A stretch of DNA of 64,000 bases from Bog-950 sp044228435 (lineage in GTDB: Bacteria > Bacteroidota > Bacteroidia > Chitinophagales > LD1): contig JBGAUW010000002.1 of the NCBI GenBank assembly GCA_044228435.1, positions 344,970-408,969 on the forward strand. Direction: 5' to 3'. The first letter of the stretch is position 1, and each line of letters begins with the position of its first letter. The notes beneath the pieces were generated by a model. That model did not search any database. It worked only from the letters and a program-made list of their open reading frames with translations, and was not told where the DNA came from. Positions 8,037-16,967 of this stretch are shown here, in pieces. A program made the translations under genes and the position numbers.

Positions 8037-10637
8037 CTACTCTCCTGCTGCTCTGCGCCTTAGTATTTCGCGTTCTTCGGCCTCCAGGCGGATGTAACCT
8101 TTGGTTAGCTTAACCTTACTCAGCATTTCGCTGCGCTCGGCAGAGGAGTATTCTTTTTTAACTTCGAAAACTGATGCCCTGGTTTTAGCAGCGGCAATCC
8201 AGTTCAGCGTTACAGGGCCATTGTTTTCGCCTACCAGTTTAACAGTAAAACCAGCAGGGCTTTGGCCTGTAATGGTTAGCTGTGCGTTGCTGCCAACCGT
8301 GCTTACGGTTACAACGGGTATGCCATCGGCGCGATTAGTAAACGCCGCAGGATAATTAACTGTGGTTTCTTTGGCAGTAATAGTTGCAGTGCCAAACTCT
8401 GTAGTGTTTACCAAAACAGCTTCGGCATTTTTTTGCTTTTGGTTAAGCTCCTTTACTGCATTTAAAGTTATATAGTGTAATGCATCGGGGTTGTAGGCAA
8501 GGTATTGCTCAATGCTGCTGCGCGACTGTTCAAATGGCGTATTGGCCGGAAGATACTCCATAGTACTAACGGTATAAGGTGCCACCGTTTGCATGCTTTG
8601 TGCCAGCACACCTATTCCATACTCGCCGTTAGGGGTATGGCCTTTACCATTATAGCGCCAGTAAACAGGGTTAATTTGTTCTAAAACTTCAAGGCCATCT
8701 TTAAAAGGATGAACATCCTCTTTCAAACGCTCATCGGAAACAATAGTCCACGAACCACTGGTTGGTTTAGCGGCAGAATTGTTGACTAATTGCAAATCGT
8801 ATGCTGATGATGCGCCAAAGTTGATAGAAAGCCCTATGGTGTTGGCTCCATCATTAAAATCGGTAGTGCTGCTGTAATCATGTAAATATTCAACGCTGGC
8901 AGTTTGTATTTCGGTACCATCGGCAGAAGCGTTACGAAACCGCGCTATGCGCGATACCGTTGTAACCGGGTCGTAACAATCTAACCTTGTAGCACCTGGT
9001 GTCGTTATGCCTATACCCAGGCGGCCATCGCCGCGCAACCGCATTAATTCAGTAGTGCCACCATACCAGCGATGATTATAATTTGTAGCTACGCCAGGTA
9101 CGCTGCTCCATAGCGTAGAGCCGGCTATACCCATTGCGTAATCTACTTCGGTAGCGGATACCTGCGGGTAAAATACAATTTTAGTACCTGCGCTGCGCGT
9201 AGTAAAGGTGGGTGCCGCCACACCCTCAGTATTATACCATAGCTGATTACTGGTAAGGCTGTTTAAATAAATTACAGCACTGGTAGTGCCCAGCTCAAGC
9301 AACTCAGTTGGGTCCGCAATGCCTATTCCTACATCACCGGTCCGTTCAAAGGTTACCAGATTAGCGCCGGCTGTACAACCACCTAACAAAAACAACTTAT
9401 TTAAATTTCCATCGTGATGAAATTGAAAACCACAAAAATTAGCGGTGCCCGAATAGTTTTGCACGTTCTCGTCAAATGTAATTCTACCCGATTCTGTTTG
9501 GTTTAATGTAGATATTTCGCCAAGGCGTAACATAGTAACACCTCCCGAAGTTGGATTGGTAAGGTTTAGCGCATCGCGCGGTATAGTTGTACCAATACCT
9601 ACCATACCCACACTATCAACCACCATCCGCTCCACGTTATTAGTGCGTATTCTAAAACTTACATTGTTGGTAGTCCCTATAAAGTTTGTTGCGCTGCTAA
9701 TGCCTGCGTTGCCTGTAACATGCCAATCGTCAGCGCTTGTTTCGCCTGTAGCCCCGGTTACTACCCAACGCGCCAGTGTGCTGTTGTACATCAGCGTTAC
9801 GGTTTTATACTGGCCAGCAACTTCTAAAGGCACTCCACCCGGTGTATAAATACGGTTAGCAGCCGTAGATGTAACATCGTGGCTAAGCGTCATGGTTTGC
9901 GCAGTAGTATTAATAAGTGTAATAATTTTTCCATTTACACCACCGGTAAAACCGGTAACAGAAAAAGCAGTAGTAGGTCCGGTAATACGTATATGCGAAT
10001 AAGCACCAACTGCAATATTGCTGTTTGCACCGTTGGCTAATGAAAGGGCCGTGCTGTTTTCGCGCAGCGCCAAATCGCCGTTAATATCTAAACGGGTGTT
10101 GGGCGCTACGTTGTTTATACCAATGTTATTGCTGGTATTAAAGCACATAGCCGCTGTGGTGGAAAAAGAGGCCCCTAATAATAGTTTGCCCGAGTTATAA
10201 TTTTTAACCGCCATATCGCCGGCTGCCGCATCGGTAAAGAAAGTACCGGCGGTGCAGGCACCTATCTGCGCATATTCTGCCGTACGGCCCAGTGATAGAT
10301 AAGCTACCTGGTTAGTGTTTCCGCTTAATATACGCACGCCCAGTGTGTTGCCCGGCGCCACTATATCTAACTTAACCTGCGGTGTAGTAGTGCCAATACC
10401 TACCATACCCAGGCTATCTACTACCATACGCTCGGTATTGTTAGTGCGCACGCGCCAGCTAACGTTATCGGTGGTGCCAATAAAGTGTGTTCCACTATTG
10501 GTATTTGTGTTGCCAAAAATTTTCCAAAACGGGAAAGATGTGTTCTGCGTTTCGGCCTGCCCAAATGCTAACTGCACTGGCAGAAGAAAAATGAAGTACA
10601 TAAAAATTGCCTTAAGCCATGTGCCTTTAATCCTCAT
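8037..10637 (-). CDS. Tail-fibre-like secreted protein with S74 endosialidase-chaperone domain
   Basis: An 866-residue protein. A signal peptide (1-26) precedes AETQNTSFPFWKIFGN. Two copies of a module FIGTT(D/N)NVS-R-RTNN-ERMVVDS-GMVGIGTT-P occur near residues 50 and 325, with a related GIGIADPTELLEL unit later. At about 632-720 is a Peptidase_S74 intramolecular chaperone (SDERLKEDVHPFKDGLEVLEQINPVYWRYNG...GVLAQSMQTVAP), which in phage tail spikes guides trimerisation and may cut itself off. A helix and a C-terminal domain follow, so the chaperone is not at the extreme end. It is 154 bases upstream of the related 472-residue gene. In Bacteroidota such proteins are chromosomal surface proteins; no other phage genes are nearby. 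Confidence 0.8.
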   Translation of the reverse strand: MRIKGTWLKAIFMYFIFLLPVQLAFGQAETQNTSFPFWKIFGNTNTNSGTHFIGTTDNVSWRVRTNNTERMVVDSLGMVGIGTTTPQVKLDIVAPGNTLGVRILSGNTNQVAYLSLGRTAEYAQIGACTAGTFFTDAAAGDMAVKNYNSGKLLLGASFSTTAAMCFNTSNNIGINNVAPNTRLDINGDLALRENSTALSLANGANSNIAVGAYSHIRITGPTTAFSVTGFTGGVNGKIITLINTTAQTMTLSHDVTSTAANRIYTPGGVPLEVAGQYKTVTLMYNSTLARWVVTGATGETSADDWHVTGNAGISSATNFIGTTNNVSFRIRTNNVERMVVDSVGMVGIGTTIPRDALNLTNPTSGGVTMLRLGEISTLNQTESGRITFDENVQNYSGTANFCGFQFHHDGNLNKLFLLGGCTAGANLVTFERTGDVGIGIADPTELLELGTTSAVIYLNSLTSNQLWYNTEGVAAPTFTTRSAGTKIVFYPQVSATEVDYAMGIAGSTLWSSVPGVATNYNHRWYGGTTELMRLRGDGRLGIGITTPGATRLDCYDPVTTVSRIARFRNASADGTEIQTASVEYLHDYSSTTDFNDGANTIGLSINFGASSAYDLQLVNNSAAKPTSGSWTIVSDERLKEDVHPFKDGLEVLEQINPVYWRYNGKGHTPNGEYGIGVLAQSMQTVAPYTVSTMEYLPANTPFEQSRSSIEQYLAYNPDALHYITLNAVKELNQKQKNAEAVLVNTTEFGTATITAKETTVNYPAAFTNRADGIPVVTVSTVGSNAQLTITGQSPAGFTVKLVGENNGPVTLNWIAAAKTRASVFEVKKEYSSAERSEMLSKVKLTKGYIRLEAEEREILRRRAAGE

Positions 10638-10761
10638 AAACTATAATTTACTTAATGTGTAGGGGTCGCAAATTTACTATAACTTATGCATATATTAAGT
10701 AATGGCAGAGGGTGTAAAGGTAAAGATGACTGGTATGGTGTTGTTAAACAGGCAAGAAAGA

Positions 10762-11295
10762 TTACTTATTGGCTTGGCTCCAATCTTTAAATAAATAAAC
10801 GCCCCAAAGCAATTCAACCATTTGCAGGGTGCCGTAGCCAGCCTCCAAACGCCAGCCAAAATATTCTCCGCCCATTTGCACGTTTATATAAATCAGGGCA
10901 AACAATGTAGCCGGCAGCATACCCATTATACGCAGCCACATTGGGTAAAGGCTACACCAAAATATACATACCAGTGCAGGTATCATAGGCATTACCATGG
11001 TCATTCCCCTATCCACATTAATAGCGGTGCGGCTTAAGGCAGCTAACGAAATGCCATGCGTAATACCCAATAAAATATAAGCCGAGGCTGCCACATGCTG
11101 GCTCCGCAAACCTGTATAGCGCCCTGCCATTACGGATGCTAAAATGGCAAAGGCATTGCCTATTTGAAAAAACAATGTTTGCGAGGTAGAAACGTGCTGA
11201 CATAAATAACCTAACACACTAAAAAGCAGGTTTAGCGCATAAGCTGTAAGCGTAATGTAAACAAGGCTTTTTGTTTCAAAGTCGCTTTTGGTCAT
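10762..11295 (-). CDS. Integral membrane protein of unknown function
   Basis: A 177-residue protein with about five to six hydrophobic segments (for example YITLTAYALNLLFSVLGYLC, AYILLGITHGISLAAL, MVMPMIPALVCIFWCSLYP, IMGMLPATLFALIYINV). I recognise no family motif. It is divergent from the Crp/Fnr-type regulator at 11467 with a 171-base gap containing a run of eight C, so the regulator may control it, but no operator is evident. Confidence 0.6.
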   Translation of the reverse strand: MTKSDFETKSLVYITLTAYALNLLFSVLGYLCQHVSTSQTLFFQIGNAFAILASVMAGRYTGLRSQHVAASAYILLGITHGISLAALSRTAINVDRGMTMVMPMIPALVCIFWCSLYPMWLRIMGMLPATLFALIYINVQMGGEYFGWRLEAGYGTLQMVELLWGVYLFKDWSQANK

Positions 11296-11466
11296 ACCGG
11301 GTTGCTTTTGGTTTACAGTTTTATGGGGTTTACATTCCCCCCCCTTACAAAACGGCCTGCACTTATCAAATACACATTAACCCATGCAAACAATTTTACA
11401 GCTGATTTGTTAGTACTATTGGTACTAAAACGCAGTATATTCAGCAACGCCAAACCGCCAAACTAA

Positions 11467-12036
11467 ATGACTGAGATTTTAAGAGCCCACATAACAAACC
11501 GCTTAGGCAAGGATATAGATAATTTAGAAATTGTATTGTCGAAATTTAAGCCTATAACCGCCAAACGAAATGAACAACTATTGTTGCAGGGCGAGCTATG
11601 TAAGTATGTATATTTTGTTGCAAAGGGCTGCCTGCAGGTGTATGTATACAATAGCGGGATGAATGAAACCACCCGGGATATTGTAATTGAAGATAATTGG
11701 TGTAGCGAACTCATAAGCTTTGGCACCGGCGAGCCAGCTGCCGAAAACATTAGAGCGGTAGAGCCGTCGCTGCTATTGGCTATTGACGCAGCAGGCTTTA
11801 AGGAAATGATGGAAGCGGTGCCTCAATTTGATAAAGTATATAAGCAAATACTTGAAGCTTCTTATGCAAACTCTGTCTACCGCATCAATACGTTTGTTTC
11901 GCTATCGGCGTTGGACAGAATAAAATGGCTGATGCAGAACCGGCCCACCTTAATGACAAGAGTTTCGAGCAAACTCATTGCATCTTACCTGGGTATAAAC
12001 AAAGATGTATTTAGCCGCCTGAAAGCCAAATTGTAG
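11467..12036 (+). CDS. Crp/Fnr family transcription regulator
   Basis: A 189-residue protein. The N-terminal cyclic-nucleotide-binding-like beta barrel (LLLQGELCKYVYFVAKGCLQVYV...) is followed by a C-helix and a short Bacteroidota-type helix-turn-helix (SSKLIASYLGINKDVFSRLKAKL). There is no FNR-type N-terminal cysteine cluster. The effector ligand is unknown. The YCII-like gene starts 72 bases downstream and is probably its functional partner; such small regulators commonly sit next to the gene they control. Confidence 0.85.
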   Translation: MTEILRAHITNRLGKDIDNLEIVLSKFKPITAKRNEQLLLQGELCKYVYFVAKGCLQVYVYNSGMNETTRDIVIEDNWCSELISFGTGEPAAENIRAVEPSLLLAIDAAGFKEMMEAVPQFDKVYKQILEASYANSVYRINTFVSLSALDRIKWLMQNRPTLMTRVSSKLIASYLGINKDVFSRLKAKL

Positions 12037-12107
12037 ACTTTTGTCATCGTGCAATAAACTTGTGGGCCGCACTTTTGCAGCATCATTCACAATTTAAAAC
12101 CAACACA

Positions 12108-12464
12108 ATGACAGAGTATCTTTTACTATTCCGTAACGCCAGTGCAGAAAACGGCTATTTAGCAACCACGCAGGATATGGCCGAGGACATGCCACGGTGG
12201 CAAGCCTGGGTAGGCAATATTGCCATGCAGGGTAAATTGGTTAGCACAGCCCCTATCCACTACGATGGCAACATAGTTAGCAGCAACGGCTTTAGCACCG
12301 GGCAACCACATAAGGAAGAAAACAGCGTTCTGGTGTCGGGGTATTTAATTTGCAAAACTGAAAATTTAGAAGAGGTGCGGGAATGGAGTAAAACTTGCCC
12401 TATTTTAAAATACCCAAATAGTTCGGTAGAAATCAGGCCTTTAGTTCCTTTCCCAATCAACTAG
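12108..12464 (+). CDS. YCII-related (DGPF-like) domain protein
   Basis: The ATG at 12108 gives a 118-residue protein starting MTEYLLLFRNASAENGYLATTQ; the frame runs back to 12060 but the extra 16 residues do not belong to the family. The fold pattern (MTEYLLLFR, then MPRWQAWVGNIAMQGKLVSTAPI, then VSGYLICKTENLEEVREWSKTCPIL, ending in a strand VEIRPL) is that of the YCII/DGPF ferredoxin-like family. Members are small proteins of uncertain function, often near sigma factors or regulators. It lies directly downstream of the Crp/Fnr-type gene. Confidence 0.75.
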   Translation: MTEYLLLFRNASAENGYLATTQDMAEDMPRWQAWVGNIAMQGKLVSTAPIHYDGNIVSSNGFSTGQPHKEENSVLVSGYLICKTENLEEVREWSKTCPILKYPNSSVEIRPLVPFPIN

Positions 12465-12540
12465 TAATATAAACCGATTCAGCCTTTAAAAACTACAAAT
12501 GGCTTTTATAGCGTTAAGCATTTTGCACCGGTATATTAAT

Positions 12541-12573
12541 TTAAGTTTAAGAATAGCACTGACTTAAACTTAA
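12541..12573. repeat. 11-bp inverted repeat between genes
   Basis: TTAAGTTTAAG at 12541-12551 is exactly complementary to CTTAAACTTAA at 12563-12573, with an 11-base loop. There is no T tract behind it, so it is a weak candidate for a terminator of the YCII gene and a better one for an operator 39 bases before the next ATG. Confidence 0.45.
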
Positions 12574-12611
12574 TTGTAACGCTGTTCGTTATTCATTATA
12601 AAAATGGTACC

Positions 12612-13106
12612 ATGAAAAAACAATGGATAAAAACAGCCGACTTTAACTACAGGTTTTTGGTAGATGATAACGAAACGGGCAAAATGGAAATTCAGTTGAA
12701 CACTATTGCTAATAAAGCCATTTGCACTATAGAAGGCAAAGAGCTAATGATAAGACGAACTGGGTTTTGGAAATCGAACATTGAAATAACGGACCAAAAC
12801 GGCATGGTTATTTTAAAAACATACCCCGAGAAATGGTATGCCAACTCATTGGTAATTGAATTTGAAAACCAAAAACTCCAGCTATCTATCCGTAACAATC
12901 CCTTGGCTGAGTTTGTTATTAGTGAGCAACAAAAAGAGATGTTAGCCTATGGCCTGGCTACGGAAAACGGAAAGGCAGGAGTAAGGATTTCATCTTCGGA
13001 TAAAAGCCCGCTTATTCTTGACTTTTTATTGTGGTATTTATTTATTCCAATAGCTACGGAAAACTTAAGCGATAACGATGCATTTCTACTTTTAGCAGTT
13101 GCTTAA
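12612..13106 (+). CDS. Hypothetical protein, possibly tubby/LURP-like beta-barrel fold
   Basis: A 164-residue protein without signal peptide or clear membrane segment until a hydrophobic stretch near the end (ILDFLLWYLFIPIA). The run of short amphipathic strands (KMEIQLNTIANKAICTIEGKELMIRR, NIEITDQNGMVILKTYP, SLVIEFENQKLQLSIRN) resembles the tubby/LURP/scramblase-like barrel, but this is only a pattern impression. The gene is AT-rich and stands alone before the Hsp20 terminator. Function unknown. Confidence 0.6.
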   Translation: MKKQWIKTADFNYRFLVDDNETGKMEIQLNTIANKAICTIEGKELMIRRTGFWKSNIEITDQNGMVILKTYPEKWYANSLVIEFENQKLQLSIRNNPLAEFVISEQQKEMLAYGLATENGKAGVRISSSDKSPLILDFLLWYLFIPIATENLSDNDAFLLLAVA

Positions 13107-13183
13107 GGGTGTATGTAAACCCGAACAAGCAACAAGTGCCTGTCGGAACAGCTTAGATGAATTAATAATTGGAAACATAAAAA

Positions 13184-13208
13184 AACGGCGGGCTTTTGAC
13201 CCGCCGTT
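13184..13208 (-). terminator. Intrinsic terminator of hsp20
   Basis: Stem AACGGCGGG (13184-13192) pairs with CCCGCCGTT (13200-13208). Read on the minus strand it is followed by a seven-T run, 15 bases after the hsp20 stop. Confidence 0.85.
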
Positions 13209-13222
13209 AACCCAAATCCTGT

Positions 13223-13684
13223 TTACGATACCTGAATAACCTTTACGGCCTTTGTTTTAGCCTCTGGTGTTTTAGGCACTGTTATACTTAAAATACCATC
13301 GGTATATTTAGCCTGAATTTTTTCGCGCTCAACCTGTTTTTCGGCTAGTGTAAATGAGCGAACAAACGATTGATAGTTAAATTCCTTGCGTACATAGTTA
13401 CCTTCCTGTTTTTGCTCGTTCTCATGCTTTCTTTCGCCCGAAATAAGCAGGCGGTTTTCCTGTAACTCTACTTTAAAATCGCTTTTATTCATGCCCGGTG
13501 CAGCCACGCTAAGCTCATACCGGTCGGTATACTCACAAATGTTTACCGAAGGCAGCGTGCCCGCTTCCTGCTCGGTATTATGCTTGGGCCAGCTTAACCA
13601 ATCCCTTACAAAAGAATCATTAAAAATAGCAGGTAACTCAGGTAGCAGACTCAATCCGTTGTTTCGATTAACTAAAGTTGTCAT
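13223..13684 (-). CDS. Hsp20/alpha-crystallin small heat shock protein
   Basis: A 153-residue holdase chaperone. The alpha-crystallin domain spans about 48-140 (PSVNICEYTDRYELSVAAPGMNKSDFKVELQENRLLISGERK...EREKIQAKYTDGILSITVPK) and includes the conserved G-L-I/V-like signature at ADGIL-type position (TDGILSITVPK). It would prevent aggregation of unfolded cytoplasmic proteins under heat or other stress. The C-terminal I-x-I/V tail is short. It is monocistronic with its own terminator; a perfect 12-bp palindrome lies 52 bases upstream of the start and may be an operator. Confidence 0.92.
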   Translation of the reverse strand: MTTLVNRNNGLSLLPELPAIFNDSFVRDWLSWPKHNTEQEAGTLPSVNICEYTDRYELSVAAPGMNKSDFKVELQENRLLISGERKHENEQKQEGNYVRKEFNYQSFVRSFTLAEKQVEREKIQAKYTDGILSITVPKTPEAKTKAVKVIQVS

Positions 13685-13735
13685 AGCTTTTAATTTTTAG
13701 TTTTTAAGTAATAATTAAATGATTTTGAAAACTTA

Positions 13736-13747
13736 AATCGCGCGATT
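13736..13747. promoter_or_regulatory. 12-bp palindrome upstream of hsp20
   Basis: AATCGCGCGATT is a perfect palindrome 52 bases before the hsp20 start, in otherwise AT-rich DNA. Its GC core stands out. It could be a repressor site; no matching regulator is identified. Confidence 0.35.
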
Positions 13748-13915
13748 CAGAAACAGTAAATCAAGTTTTGTACCAGAGCGTTTACACTGATTTTTTTTCA
13801 GCATTGGCGAAAAACCGTCAGCAGTTTTTGTAAAAAATAAATAAAAACTGTCGTTTTTTCAGGAGCTGAATAAGTGAAAGCGCATTGCAAAAAATAATCT
13901 CATACCTTGTGAACA

Positions 13916-14809
13916 ATGAAGAACCCGGTTACAGCCTTATTTGACAGAGATACCCTTCTTCATTTGCGTATTCCATTTTCGCTTTTCCTGTTCCCGATTT
14001 TTTGTTTCGCAGTCAGCCAGGCTACATCACTTAACTGGATGAATATTTTAGTTGTTTTCATTTCGTTGCATTTCTTCATCTATCCGGCAAGCAATGCCTA
14101 CAACAGCTATATGGATAATGATAAAGGAAGTATTGGCGGTCTTAAAAATCCACCACCGGCTACCATAAAATTATATTATGCAAGCATAATTTTCGATACA
14201 ATCGGTTTACTGCTCTGTTTTCTAGTTAATGCACGGCTCATGGTGTTAATGGCCTTATGCGTGGTTGTATCTAAAGCATACAGCTGGCGCGGCATCCGCC
14301 TAAAAAAATATGGGTTGCTTAGTTGGTTTGTGGTAGTACTGTTTCAGGGTGCTTATACTTATATGCTGGTAAATATGTGCTGCGAGAATCAGTTCAATGC
14401 AGCGTGGTTTTCAGAAAAAAACATTATAGGAATGCTGATTGCCACTCTATTAATAGGAGGCTTTTATCCGCTAACACAAGTCTACCAGCACGAAGAAGAC
14501 AGCGCGCGTGGCGATTTTACAATTAGCTACAAACTGGGAGTAATAGGCACTTTTATGTTTACAGCCGCATTATTTGTAATGGGCAATGGACTTGCCTTTT
14601 ATTATTTCACTACCTTTTACAACACAAACCAATTTATCATTTTCAATACCTGTCTTTTACCGGTAACCGCTTATTTTATTTATTGGATAATAGTCACATT
14701 AAAAGACAGATTAAAAGCTAACTATGACCATTCTACACGCATGACGGTAATTTCCTCATTGAGCATGATAGTATGCTTTGTGTTGATTTTCTTTTTGAAT
14801 CACGGTTAA
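13916..14809 (+). CDS. UbiA family prenyltransferase-like membrane protein
   Basis: A 297-residue protein with about eight to nine membrane segments. The first Asp-rich motif is NAYNSYMDNDKGSIGG (about 60-75), matching the NxxxDxxxD Mg-prenyl-diphosphate site. The second is YQHEEDSARGDFTISYKLG (about 190-208), matching the DxxxD-type site of UbiA enzymes. The substrate (quinone, haem or lipid precursor) cannot be assigned. It is AT-rich and stands alone, far from quinone genes. Confidence 0.8.
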   Translation: MKNPVTALFDRDTLLHLRIPFSLFLFPIFCFAVSQATSLNWMNILVVFISLHFFIYPASNAYNSYMDNDKGSIGGLKNPPPATIKLYYASIIFDTIGLLLCFLVNARLMVLMALCVVVSKAYSWRGIRLKKYGLLSWFVVVLFQGAYTYMLVNMCCENQFNAAWFSEKNIIGMLIATLLIGGFYPLTQVYQHEEDSARGDFTISYKLGVIGTFMFTAALFVMGNGLAFYYFTTFYNTNQFIIFNTCLLPVTAYFIYWIIVTLKDRLKANYDHSTRMTVISSLSMIVCFVLIFFLNHG

Positions 14810-15044
14810 TGATAGATAATCACTTCTTATTTTACCTTATGATTAGCTATAACCGTCCTTTGCTCTGAATCCTAATACAAGGCTTATGCCGGGCAAAACT
14901 TTAAAAAATAATATTGATAATATACTATTTAAAGGTTGGTGCTGTTACCAGAGGCAATATAAGCAACAAAGTAAACGTGCATTGCACCAACTGAAATGAC
15001 AGAAAATAAATCGATAACCCTTTCGTTACAATTAAACAACTACT

Positions 15045-15938
15045 ATGACAAACCTGAGAAAAGTAACGATTGGGCTTTTAATTATTTTGCTTTCGGCCTG
15101 CGCTAAAGACCCTGATGTGGCCGCACCAGATATACCCAACAATGATGAAAAAGTTCAGCAGCGAGAAATAATTGCCAAACTCGCGGGTAAGGACAGCATT
15201 GAAAGCGGATATTATTTGAAGAGCAGAGCTGATGAAACGGATAAAATTAAAGTGAGAACGTATCTTAAAGGCTTGGTAGATTTACTTTCTCTGAAGCCTT
15301 TGGAACACACGTATGCAAGTGGCAATGGAGAGACAGGAACTAATATTTACTCAGTGCTTCCCGCTACAGTAAGCTCAACTGAATACATTATTGTTGGCGC
15401 GCACTACGATTCTGTTTTCGGTTCACCGGGGGCAAACGATAATGCGACAGGAGTTGCAATGATTTTTGGACTGATAAAGAACCTCAAAACAGTTCCGGTA
15501 AGAAATAAAAATATAATGTTTGTGCTTTTTGATGATGAGGAAATAGGATTAATAGGAAGTGGTGAGTTTGCAAAAAAAATACTGCTGGACGGTTTAAATG
15601 TTCATTCCGTTCATACCGTTGACCAAATCGGCTGGGATAACGATGGTGACAGGGCTATAGAGTTAGAAAGACCTACCGATTCGCTTAAGGCAAAATATCA
15701 GGCAATAGCTTTAGAAAACAATATTCCGGTTCATATTACTACAACAGGCTCAACAGATCACTCCGCATTCCGAATCCGAGGATTTAAGGCAATTGGCCTA
15801 ACTGAAGAATATAGAAACGGAGATACAACTCCTTATTATCATCAGGCGGGCGACACATACGAAACTATTAACTTCGACTATTTAACTTCATCTACCATGC
15901 TGATGTCTAAGGTTATTGCGAGCATTGTTTCCGAGTAA
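15045..15938 (+). CDS. M28 family zinc aminopeptidase, lipoprotein
   Basis: A lipoprotein signal peptide with lipobox LLSAC (Cys19). The M28 dizinc ligands are all present: His120 (GAHYDS), Asp132 (GANDNATG, bridging), catalytic and ligand Glu165/166 (FDDEEIGLIGS), Asp193 (VDQIGWD) and His266 (YYHQAGDTYE). It would be a membrane-anchored exopeptidase, probably acting in the periplasm or on the cell surface. It is 236 bases downstream of the UbiA gene and has a hairpin terminator just behind it. AT-rich like its neighbours. Confidence 0.9.
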   Translation: MTNLRKVTIGLLIILLSACAKDPDVAAPDIPNNDEKVQQREIIAKLAGKDSIESGYYLKSRADETDKIKVRTYLKGLVDLLSLKPLEHTYASGNGETGTNIYSVLPATVSSTEYIIVGAHYDSVFGSPGANDNATGVAMIFGLIKNLKTVPVRNKNIMFVLFDDEEIGLIGSGEFAKKILLDGLNVHSVHTVDQIGWDNDGDRAIELERPTDSLKAKYQAIALENNIPVHITTTGSTDHSAFRIRGFKAIGLTEEYRNGDTTPYYHQAGDTYETINFDYLTSSTMLMSKVIASIVSE

Positions 15939-15964
15939 TCCAAACGCTACTAGGGAGCTTCAGC

Positions 15965-15998
15965 ACAAAATCCGCTCCTTTATGGAAGCGGATTTTGT
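15965..15998 (+). terminator. Hairpin terminator between M28 peptidase and lipocalin genes
   Basis: ACAAAATCCGCT (15965-15976) pairs with AGCGGATTTTGT (15987-15998). It lies between convergent genes. The same AAAATCCGC stem sequence recurs at 19237-19366 beside tRNA-Gln. Confidence 0.75.
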
Positions 15999-16089
15999 TA
16001 TTGGTCTTCATACAAAACGAAAGAACTTACTTCTTTAGGCTTTTGAAAAGGCAATTAACTTCTAATCAAGTACAGCTTTAATTTCAAAA

Positions 16090-16632
16090 TCAATTGGTAC
16101 AAGATATCTGATCTGTCTTCTTTACCTTATTGATGTTGTAGCAAAACGGAATTGCTCTGGCCAGTATGCTGTTATAAGTAGCGTTGCTCATGGTTCTGCT
16201 GCGGCTTAACACAAACAGAGATGACTTATTTGGATCGCCTACCAACATATTCTGTCCGTTAGGGTCGAAATAAATTATCCAGTAATCGGCAGCTACCGGT
16301 GCAGTTGGGAACTTTACTTTAAGTTTACTAAAATCGGAAGGATTAGGAACAGTAGCAGTTCCGTTAATAACGTTGGGAACTCCAATGGTAGCTCCACCTA
16401 AGCGGCAACTATTCGTTACCAGAATGTTGGTACCATTATCGGTGTAAGTTGCTTTGGTACAATTGCACCCAACATTAAAAAACTGAGGGATACTGCCTAT
16501 TTCGTACCAATCGCCTAAAAACTGGGCTTTGTTGGCAGTTGGGTCGGTAGTAACTGCCGGACAGTTATTAGCACTTGTGCATGAAGAAAGGGCAATAATT
16601 GCCGGGATAATAAAACTGAATAAACGAATCAT
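16090..16632 (-). CDS. Lipocalin family lipoprotein (Blc-like)
   Basis: From the ATG at 16632 (the frame runs on to 16674 without improving the signal peptide) the protein has 180 residues. A lipoprotein signal peptide ends in LSSC. The lipocalin signature GDWYEIGSIPQFF follows, then the Blc-like elements CTKATYT and YWIIYFDPNGQNMLVGDPNKSSLFVLSRSRTMS. Bacterial lipocalins are outer-membrane lipoproteins that bind fatty acids or lysophospholipids, often induced by starvation or envelope stress. Several Cys (VGCNC, SCRL, FCYN, ISC) suggest disulfides. Confidence 0.85.
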   Translation of the reverse strand: MIRLFSFIIPAIIALSSCTSANNCPAVTTDPTANKAQFLGDWYEIGSIPQFFNVGCNCTKATYTDNGTNILVTNSCRLGGATIGVPNVINGTATVPNPSDFSKLKVKFPTAPVAADYWIIYFDPNGQNMLVGDPNKSSLFVLSRSRTMSNATYNSILARAIPFCYNINKVKKTDQISCTN

Positions 16633-16967
16633 GGTTCCTATTTTTGGGGTTATATAATAGGAATATAACAACATTGTTTAACTTTTGTTCGCAGAAAGTT
16701 AAACAAAATTAAAAACAGGTAATTTGAGTTATTGCTGGGAGTGTTCTAAAACTGGATTGGCTTAGTCTGCCAGAGCGCCGGGGGCTTAAACAACAGAACA
16801 AACTGTTGCACTTTTAATCACGCCCGTTAATACCGGCATGTTTAATTTTTTAACAAGATATCACCGATTCGGTGATTGTTTTAATGGCTTTATGTAGAGT
16901 TATTTGCATTAAACATTTATTTATTATGAATTTGGTGTAGAAAATTACGCCATAAACAAAATTTAAT
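16633..16967. other. Gene-free stretch with a 17-base palindrome
   Basis: Divergent region between lipocalin and the 684-residue protein. It holds the palindrome ATCACCGATTCGGTGAT at 16860-16876, about 90 bases before the next ATG, followed by TGTTTT. It may be an operator or a terminator. Nothing else recognised. Confidence 0.4.

Noticed and set aside
8037..10637. Prophage, because of the tail-fibre and S74 domains
   Set aside because: The protein has a signal peptide, and no capsid, terminase, integrase or lysis genes are nearby.
10762..11295. Defence or toxin role for the small membrane protein next to a Crp/Fnr gene
   Set aside because: No motif or partner supports it; only hydrophobic segments can be seen.
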